DNA from: JBMNQS01 sp050944255
GTDB lineage: Bacteria; Bacillota; Clostridia; Christensenellales; Maliibacteriaceae
Reading direction: 5' to 3'
DNA length: 10,841 bases
Assembly: GCA_050944255.1 (NCBI GenBank)
Contig: JBMNQS010000069.1
Location: forward strand, 1 to 10,841
Both the position numbers and the translations under genes were made by a program. Under the pieces are notes generated by a model. It worked only from the letters and a program-made list of their open reading frames with translations. It did no database searches and was not told where the DNA came from. Numbering within the stretch: the first letter of the stretch is position 1; each line of letters opens with the position of its first letter. Below are positions 6,239 through 10,841 of the stretch, one piece after another.

Positions 6239-7032
6239 TTTTTCATAAAGCGGCTGTGGAACGGGATGTTTCCCGTGGATGCATCCAGTATTTCGCGCAC
6301 GGCCGCGGTAGCCGCCAAAGTCATCCCTGTGAAAAAGTTGATTTTGTTGATGCCGTGCCGTACGGCCGAGCGGAACATTTCGGGGGAAAGGCCGGAACCG
6401 CCATGCAGTACCAGCGGAATTTCCAGATGGCTGCGGATCTGATCCAAGCGTACAAGATCCAGTTTGGGTTCGCCTTTATACACGCCGTGTACCGTTCCAA
6501 TGGCGATGGCAAGCGCGTCCACATCGGTTTGCTGACAAAAATAAACGGCATCGTGCACCGTGGTATAAGCCGATTCATCCGCTACGTTGCCATCGAGCAT
6601 ATTGCCCTCGTGCCCGGCCACGTGACCGATCTCCGCCTCCACGGTTACCCCGCAGGCGTGCGCCACTTCCACTACTTTTTTTGTAAGGGCGATGTTTTCT
6701 TCCATCGGCAGGGATGACCCGTCCAGCATGACGGACGTACAGCCATAATGAATGGCTTTCATCACGGCCTCAAAACTGCTGCCGTGGTCAAGGTGCAGTG
6801 CAACCGGTACGCTGCTCATGCGGCATCTGTTCACCAGATAGGCAAAGAAATGCTCGCAATTCACCTCATCGAAGGACCATTCCACCACCATCAGAATAAC
6901 GGGCGTGCCTTTGCGTTCCGCGCCCGTCAGGATCGCTTCTGTGAATAGCGGGTCAAAAGTATCAAAAGCACCTACCGCATATTTCTTTGCAACCGATTCG
7001 CTGAGAACTTCTTTCATCGTTACCAGTGGCAT
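6235..7032 (-). CDS. Class II ketose-bisphosphate aldolase (GatY/KbaY type), C-terminally truncated
   Basis: A zinc-dependent aldolase that would split tagatose- or fructose-1,6-bisphosphate into glyceraldehyde-3-phosphate and dihydroxyacetone phosphate. Start ATG at 7032 is set by GGAGG just upstream on the - strand; the reading frame stays open further back to 7227 but that part looks non-coding. Catalytic and metal residues are present: HLDHG with Asp82 and His83 (the same positions as in E. coli GatY), EAEIGHVAG (Glu134), GTVHGVY (His182) and LHGGSG (His210). The 265-residue product stops after FHSRFMKN, whereas GatY/KbaY have ~284-286 residues, so the last helix is missing. The stop lies exactly where a dehydrogenase 3' end begins in the -1 frame. 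Whether the shortened enzyme still works is unknown. It is transcribed divergently from the ROK regulator gene, with an operator-like palindrome between them. Confidence 0.92.
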   Translation of the reverse strand: MPLVTMKEVLSESVAKKYAVGAFDTFDPLFTEAILTGAERKGTPVILMVVEWSFDEVNCEHFFAYLVNRCRMSSVPVALHLDHGSSFEAVMKAIHYGCTSVMLDGSSLPMEENIALTKKVVEVAHACGVTVEAEIGHVAGHEGNMLDGNVADESAYTTVHDAVYFCQQTDVDALAIAIGTVHGVYKGEPKLDLVRLDQIRSHLEIPLVLHGGSGLSPEMFRSAVRHGINKINFFTGMTLAATAAVREILDASTGNIPFHSRFMKN

Positions 7033-7569
7033 ATGATTTTTCCTCCAAATTGTTTTGTTTCCAGGCCGTTGATCCCATGTGGGCGGCTTCTTGCGTCCAT
7101 TACCTCCCTCATTTCTCGCGTTGACGACAGCTGATCTGCGCAAGTGTTTTCTGCTAATCGGAGCAGCCTTAAGGAAAGGGCGCCTGACAGGCTGCTGCTG
7201 TTTCGTCGGGGATTTGGGCCGCTTCATTGCTATAAAAAACCTGATCGCATATTCGTTTCGATAGACTTCTGAGTTGAAGTAAACGATCCGGCATCCAATA
7301 GGGAAGTCAATGGGGACCCTTTGCCCATCTCAGCTGCAATTTTTCTCCAATTGAAATTGGATATGCCAATAGGAGGGATTTCTGCGTTGTCAACAGGGTG
7401 AGGGGGAAGAGGTTTTTTCAAATTATCGCTGGGCCGATATATGTAATAGTTAGGCAAACAATTTTCCGGGTCTGCCGTCGATTGTGGAAATACTGCCCCA
7501 ACACTGCCGCTGTGGCAATCCAGGAGCCAATGAATTATCCGTGAACAGGATTATGAATTGCTCCGACTC
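7033..7569. other. 537-bp stretch without a recognisable gene, upstream of the aldolase
   Basis: No frame on either strand gives a protein I recognise; the ~61-75 codon open frames here lack good ribosome sites and family motifs. Structure seen: an inverted repeat AGCAGCCT/AGGCTGCT (7162-7169, 7189-7196) and a perfect 16-bp dyad TCCAATTGAAATTGGA (7346-7361). If the - strand promoter near 7606-7634 drives the aldolase, this is an unusually long leader, possibly what remains after loss of one or more first genes of the operon. Confidence 0.5.
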
Positions 7570-7594
7570 TTTATTTTAATTTAATTAAAATAAA
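7570..7594. promoter_or_regulatory. Perfect 25-bp palindrome, likely operator for the ROK regulator
   Basis: The half-site TTTATTTTAATT (7570-7581) is mirrored exactly around T7582 by AATTAAAATAAA (7583-7594). The pattern TTATTTT-n-AAAATAA matches the AT-rich operators of the NagC/Mlc branch of the ROK family. It lies just downstream of the predicted - strand transcription start (near 7598) and 245 bp before the divergent ROK gene, a place where a bound repressor would block the aldolase promoter. That the ROK protein binds it is inference. Confidence 0.7.
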
Positions 7595-7605
7595 TCTATG
7601 ATCCT

Positions 7606-7634
7606 ACCATACTGTATTTTTTATCGAAAGTCAA
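7606..7634 (-). promoter_or_regulatory. -35/-10 promoter reading toward the aldolase
   Basis: On the - strand, TTGACT (7634-7629) and TATGGT (7611-7606) are separated by exactly 17 bp. The -35 box matches 5 of 6 consensus bases and the -10 box 4 of 6. Transcription would start near 7598, 4 bp before the palindrome, and run leftward through ~565 nt before the aldolase start. Confidence 0.6.
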
Positions 7635-7712
7635 CCATTTTTAAAAATCTTCAAAAATTTATTTTTAACGAGGTATAACGTACCAGTTGTCGACAGGGCA
7701 CCGACCGTTTCT

Positions 7713-7767
7713 TGCTAAAATACAAGATAACCGGATATTTCCCTAAGGAGTGCGATTATGCTATACT
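7713..7767 (+). promoter_or_regulatory. Two extended -10 elements upstream of the ROK gene
   Basis: TGCTAAAAT (7713-7721) and TGCTATACT (7759-7767) both read as TGn plus a TATAAT-like hexamer. Neither has a convincing -35 box at 17 bp, typical of extended -10 promoters. The second would give a leader of about 66 nt. Which one is used cannot be decided from sequence. Confidence 0.45.
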
Positions 7768-7839
7768 ATGTGATAATTTCAGACAAACGACTTTCCCGGT
7801 AGACTCGACTAGGAAATAGTTCCCTAAAGAGGTGGCAAC

Positions 7840-9159
7840 ATGCGAAATTATCGTCCCAAAAGATATAATCCGTCCTTTCTTTCTTTAAGAAAGCTTAACG
7901 TCCAAGGACAAAATGCCGACAGGATGTCCTGGGAGAACCGTGCGTTGCTGCTTGGGCTTATTCGGGAAAGCGGCATTGCTACGCGCAACCAGCTCGTTGC
8001 GCTCACGCATTTGAAAAATGCCACCATTACCATCATTATCAATGAGTTCTTGCAAAAAGGACTCATTGAGGAAACCGGCCTGGTGGACGGCGGCAACGGG
8101 CGGCGGGTAATGGGCTTTAGGATTGCGAACCGGTTTTGCTGCGTGTCGATCCGTTTGAGCGTTTCCTACCTCAAGTTCAGCGTCTACGATATCCATATGA
8201 ACAACCTGTATGTTACCAAAACGTTTATCGATACGCTGGCGGATTTAAGCTTTACCTGTGATGTGATCGCGCGGGAGATGAGGGCCGCGCAGGAGTGTAT
8301 CGGCGACAAGAGCGTTGTGGGCATCGGCGTTGGCGTCGAAGGGCCGTTCGTTATCAAAGACGAGCGGTACCAGTATTTTGACAGCCGTACAGGGCAGTAT
8401 TTTGATTTGGGCAAAGAGCTTCACAACCGTACGGGGCATCTGGTGATCATCAATCGGATGAGCAACTATACCGCGTATCGCGCATGGAACCAATTATTGA
8501 AAGACGATTTGGGGATCGTCATTTCTTTCAACATCAGCTATACGTTGGAATGCGGCATCATTTTCAACGGCGAAATGCTCAGCGGCGCGCAGGGACTGAC
8601 CGGAATGATTGGAAACGTCATTGCCGGAAAAGACGAGGATGGGCATGTGCTACGATACAATGATTTAATTTCAGTTCCCGCCATCATTGACAGAACGATA
8701 CGGCTGCTGGATGCTTATCCTGAGTCTTCGCTGCATCAAAGCGCTGCGGATTTGAACATACGCGATGTGATTGCCGCCTATGCGCAGGAGGATCCCCTGG
8801 CGGTTCACGTATATCGGGAATGCGCGCAGACATGTGGGAAAGCCATCAGCGTTCTCATTGAGCTTATGAACCCGGATGTGGTATTTTTTGGAGATGAAAT
8901 TCCCAATTCTGAGGCTTATATGGCACTGGTCTATCAAGAGGCCATAAAAAACCTGAAGCATGAAAGCGCCGTCCGTTTTGCCTGGATGGGGCCAAGCAAC
9001 ACCATGACTTTCATTTCCCCCGAAAAAACGACATGGGACAAAGCCATTGTGGGAAGACTTACAAAGCTTGACCCTTCGCTTACAGGCGCGGCCGATTATG
9101 TTTTCAGTGTCGTGCTGGGCGGCTATGATTCTATTGAATACATGGAGAACCAAGAATAA
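7840..9159 (+). CDS. ROK-family transcriptional regulator with degenerate zinc and kinase motifs
   Basis: A 439-residue cytoplasmic regulator of the NagC/XylR type. A basic N-terminus leads into a winged helix-turn-helix (about 33-95: ALLLGLIRESGIATRNQLV, then NATITIIINEFLQKGLIEE and a GNGRR wing). The ROK sugar-kinase-like fold follows, with a VGIGVGVEGPF segment near 160-170 and ECGIIFNGEMLSGAQGLTGMIG near 237-258. Key departures: the family signature GEIGH plus a Cys-rich zinc loop ending in GCLE is replaced by GMIGN with no cysteines in the following 30 residues, and the catalytic ENDAN motif reads NRMSNYTA, losing the Asp. It is thus not a kinase and probably does not bind structural zinc. 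ATG with GAGGTGG (7830-7836) upstream sets the start. Divergent placement beside the aldolase and palindrome suggests it controls that operon in response to a sugar or sugar phosphate. Confidence 0.9.
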   Translation: MRNYRPKRYNPSFLSLRKLNVQGQNADRMSWENRALLLGLIRESGIATRNQLVALTHLKNATITIIINEFLQKGLIEETGLVDGGNGRRVMGFRIANRFCCVSIRLSVSYLKFSVYDIHMNNLYVTKTFIDTLADLSFTCDVIAREMRAAQECIGDKSVVGIGVGVEGPFVIKDERYQYFDSRTGQYFDLGKELHNRTGHLVIINRMSNYTAYRAWNQLLKDDLGIVISFNISYTLECGIIFNGEMLSGAQGLTGMIGNVIAGKDEDGHVLRYNDLISVPAIIDRTIRLLDAYPESSLHQSAADLNIRDVIAAYAQEDPLAVHVYRECAQTCGKAISVLIELMNPDVVFFGDEIPNSEAYMALVYQEAIKNLKHESAVRFAWMGPSNTMTFISPEKTTWDKAIVGRLTKLDPSLTGAADYVFSVVLGGYDSIEYMENQE

Positions 9160-9485
9160 AAAGACAGAAAAGTACCTGCAGGATAAGCAGGATGATATTA
9201 GATGGACAATATCTTGCAACCGGCTTTCGCGGTATATGCTATAATACCGGTGCAGGCTGTTTTTTGAATCCGACAAATGAGAAATTTTATATCGTGTTAG
9301 GACAGCGAAGATACGCAGAAAATAGAGAATAGAGGATTATAAAAGCAAGGTGCTGCCGTTTGAGCAATGGAAGCGATCGTTTTCAATAATCAAAAGAGTA
9401 GAGTTCCTGCTGTGCGAAGAATGATCCGGGCAAAAAGAAGAGATAATCGATATGAGCAAAAACAAATCCTAAAGGAGATAAGGCA
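9160..9485 (+). other. 326-bp gap between ROK and NagZ-like genes: promoter and possible terminator
   Basis: Just after the ROK stop is the hairpin CCTGC/GCAGG (9175-9179, 9187-9191) with no T-run. A longer imperfect stem (TGCA-CCGG at 9215-9223 with CCGGTGCA at 9247-9254) is followed after 5 nt by six Ts (9260-9265) and may end ROK transcription. No supportable gene is seen; a 40-codon ATG frame (9367-9489) overlaps the NagZ start but lacks a well-placed ribosome site. Confidence 0.5.
9214..9249 (+). promoter_or_regulatory. Promoter for the NagZ-like gene with a dyad over the -10
   Basis: A perfect TATAAT (9240-9245) is preceded by TG plus one base, giving an extended -10. TTGCAA (9214-9219) is a possible -35 but at 20 bp, longer than usual. 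CGGTAT (9230-9235) and ATACCG (9244-9249) form an inverted repeat that brackets the -10 box and could be a regulator site. The leader to the TTG start would be about 234 nt. Confidence 0.6.
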
Positions 9486-10721
9486 TTGAGAAAAACAACG
9501 CATATTGCTTTGGCAGTTACGCTTATTGTGGCGCTTTTGTGTGGGTGCAAGCCGCTTCCCAAGGCGCCGGATTCAGAGCCAACGCCTTCGGAAGAGCCGA
9601 CGGCATCCATGCCACAGGCGACGCCTACACTGACGCCTACAACTACGCCGTCACCGACGCTGGAAGAGAGGCAGGCGCGGTACGTGGATGATTTGATGTC
9701 CGAGATGAGCCTGGAGGACATGGTGTCCCAGCTCTTTATCCTGCAGTTTGACGGTGACGACGGCGTCTCGTTTACCGAGGCGTCGGATGAACTGACGGCG
9801 TTTGTGAAGGATAAAAATGTCGGGGGGTATGTGCTGCTTGCGAATCACATTACAACGAGGCGGCAGACGCGGGATATGCTCAACGCCGTCCGGGAAGCCT
9901 CAACCTACGCACCGTTTATTGCCATCGACGAGGAGGGCGGCACGGTCAGCCGCCTTGCCAGCGCGGGCATCGACGGGTATGTCCGGCAGCCGGCGGCCGG
10001 CAGCCTGGGCACGGATACCGACGCCGCGTATGCCGTGGGGACCACTATAGGCGGGGTGCTGCGGGATATCGGCGTGAATGTGGATTTTGCGCCGGTGGCC
10101 GACGTACTGACTAACCCGAACAATATCGTCATCGGCAGCCGTTCCTACGGCAGTGATCCCCAGCTTGTGGGCGACATGGTCTCGGCCATGCAGCGGGGAC
10201 TGCATGACAAGGGGATTCTGACCGCGCCGAAACATTTTCCGGGACATGGCGGCACCGCGGGGGATTCACACGAGGGATATGTCAGCATTGGCGCGGATGC
10301 AGCGCAACTTGCCGCCGTTGAATACGTTCCGTTCATCCGCGCCATCGAAGAAGGGGCGCAGTTTATTATGATCGGACACATCACCGCGCCAAACGCGGAT
10401 AATAGCGGACTTCCCGCTTCGCTCTCGCCCTACTTCTTGAAGGACGTCCTGCGCGGGCAATTGGGTTACGACGGCATTTTAATCAGCGATGCCATGAATA
10501 TGGGCGCTATTGTAGAGCAGTATTCACCGCAGGAGGCCGCCGTCATGGCCATTGAGGCGGGCATGGACATTATTCTGATGCCGGAGGATTACCAGGCGGC
10601 TGCGAACGGCGTGCTGGCGGCTGTGGAAAGGGGTGACCTGTCCGAGGAGCGTATCGACGAGTCGGTCAGGAGAATACTTTATACGAAAGTGAAGACCGGC
10701 GTGATCCCGATGGCGGAATGA
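9486..10721 (+). CDS. Lipid-anchored GH3 beta-N-acetylhexosaminidase, NagZ type
   Basis: A 411-residue glycoside hydrolase family 3 enzyme expected to cut terminal N-acetylglucosamine (or related hexosamine) residues, as in peptidoglycan turnover or chitin/glycan use. The TTG start at 9486 is set by AAAGGAG (9471-9477). The product begins MRKTTHIA, a hydrophobic core, and the lipobox LLCGC with Cys21, so it should be tethered outside the cell membrane. A Pro/Thr/Ser-rich linker (about 28-60) follows, then the GH3 barrel: IAIDEEGG-x-VSR near 146, KHFPGHG at 249-255, the NagZ-type acid/base dyad Asp260-x-His262 (GDSHEG), and the nucleophile Asp335 in ISDAMNMGAI. The D-x-H dyad separates NagZ-type enzymes from beta-glucosidases. 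It has its own promoter; the ROK gene upstream points the same way, and whether ROK controls it is open. Confidence 0.93.
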   Translation: MRKTTHIALAVTLIVALLCGCKPLPKAPDSEPTPSEEPTASMPQATPTLTPTTTPSPTLEERQARYVDDLMSEMSLEDMVSQLFILQFDGDDGVSFTEASDELTAFVKDKNVGGYVLLANHITTRRQTRDMLNAVREASTYAPFIAIDEEGGTVSRLASAGIDGYVRQPAAGSLGTDTDAAYAVGTTIGGVLRDIGVNVDFAPVADVLTNPNNIVIGSRSYGSDPQLVGDMVSAMQRGLHDKGILTAPKHFPGHGGTAGDSHEGYVSIGADAAQLAAVEYVPFIRAIEEGAQFIMIGHITAPNADNSGLPASLSPYFLKDVLRGQLGYDGILISDAMNMGAIVEQYSPQEAAVMAIEAGMDIILMPEDYQAAANGVLAAVERGDLSEERIDESVRRILYTKVKTGVIPMAE

Positions 10722-10841
10722 GCCCGACCAACTGCACGTGATCTTTCCGCTCCGCGCGCGGTTTATTCAGCCGGTTTTGCGTCGTTGGATTTTGTATGGG
10801 CTTAAACCGCGTCTGGGTTTACTCCTTTTAATCTCTAATAA
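10722..10841. other. 120-bp end region without a supportable gene
   Basis: The GC-rich palindrome CCGCGCGCGG (10753-10762) is followed by TTTATT, a weak terminator-like signal after the NagZ-like gene. A small dyad TAAACC/GGTTTA lies at 10803-10808 and 10816-10821. On the - strand 24 codons are open from the window edge to TGA at 10767-10769, which could be the tail of a gene beyond the window, but nothing identifies it. Confidence 0.3.

Noticed and set aside
7020..7100. 26-codon - strand frame overlapping the aldolase start, with GGGAGG just upstream
   Set aside because: The ribosome site is only about 2 bp from the ATG, too close, and the peptide has no recognisable features.
7033..7227. 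N-terminal extension of the aldolase frame to 7227
   Set aside because: The extra residues are basic and low in family resemblance, and a good GGAGG precedes the ATG at 7032, which matches the normal aldolase start.
7230..7457. 75-codon - strand open frame in the gene-free stretch
   Set aside because: Non-ATG start without a ribosome site, no recognisable motif, composition like non-coding DNA.
9367..9489. 40-codon basic open frame ending on the NagZ start codon
   Set aside because: No properly spaced ribosome site before its ATG, and its downstream part contains the NagZ ribosome site; likely chance.
10767..10841. Possible 3' end of a - strand gene at the right edge
   Set aside because: Only 24 open codons with no identifiable motif; too little to call a gene.

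Overview
The window looks like chromosome of a fairly GC-rich Gram-positive anaerobe, most likely a member of the Clostridia (Bacillota). The signs are strong AGGAGG-type ribosome sites with several TTG/GTG starts, two lipobox-anchored lipoproteins with Pro/Thr-rich linkers, a lipoprotein-transacylase-like membrane protein, and promoters of the extended -10 type (TGn-TAWAMT). This placement rests on gene content and style, not on a phylogenetic comparison.

Left part (1-5870), housekeeping, all on the + strand: the 3' part of prfB (release factor 2), a DUF3048/YerB-type lipoprotein, a TIGR01906/DUF1461 membrane protein of the family that includes Lit (lipoprotein intramolecular transacylase), and tsaD (tRNA t6A synthesis). 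These four are tightly spaced and the last two overlap by 4 bp, so they look co-transcribed. guaA (GMP synthetase) follows behind its own extended -10 promoter and a roughly 100-nt leader that can fold in two competing ways. A small AT-richer gene for an ACT-like TM1266-type protein comes next and ends in a strong intrinsic terminator.

Middle part (5870-7840), an apparently decaying sugar-phosphate locus on the - strand: a promoter with a consensus-like -35 box and 17-bp spacer is followed at once by a perfect 25-bp palindrome of the NagC/Mlc (ROK) operator type. After about 540 bp with no recognisable gene comes a class II ketose-bisphosphate aldolase (GatY/KbaY type) that lacks its last ~20 residues. 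It runs directly into the last 32 codons of a zinc-type medium-chain dehydrogenase in the -1 frame. This is best read as a deletion that fused two neighbouring catabolic genes. Just beyond it lies a 206-bp segment with 11-bp terminal inverted repeats and near-identical 9-bp flanks, a MITE-like candidate.

Right part (7840-10841), + strand: a ROK-family regulator, divergent from the aldolase and the obvious candidate to bind the palindrome. It has lost the ROK zinc motif and the sugar-kinase catalytic Asp. After a 326-bp spacer comes a lipid-anchored GH3 enzyme of the NagZ (beta-N-acetylhexosaminidase) type, then 120 bp without a supportable gene.

I did not find a CRISPR array, a defence system, an intact transposase, or tRNA/rRNA genes. 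The most interesting material is the rearranged aldolase/dehydrogenase junction with its operator and degenerate ROK protein, the guaA leader, the Lit-like gene among lipoprotein genes, and the MITE-like element.
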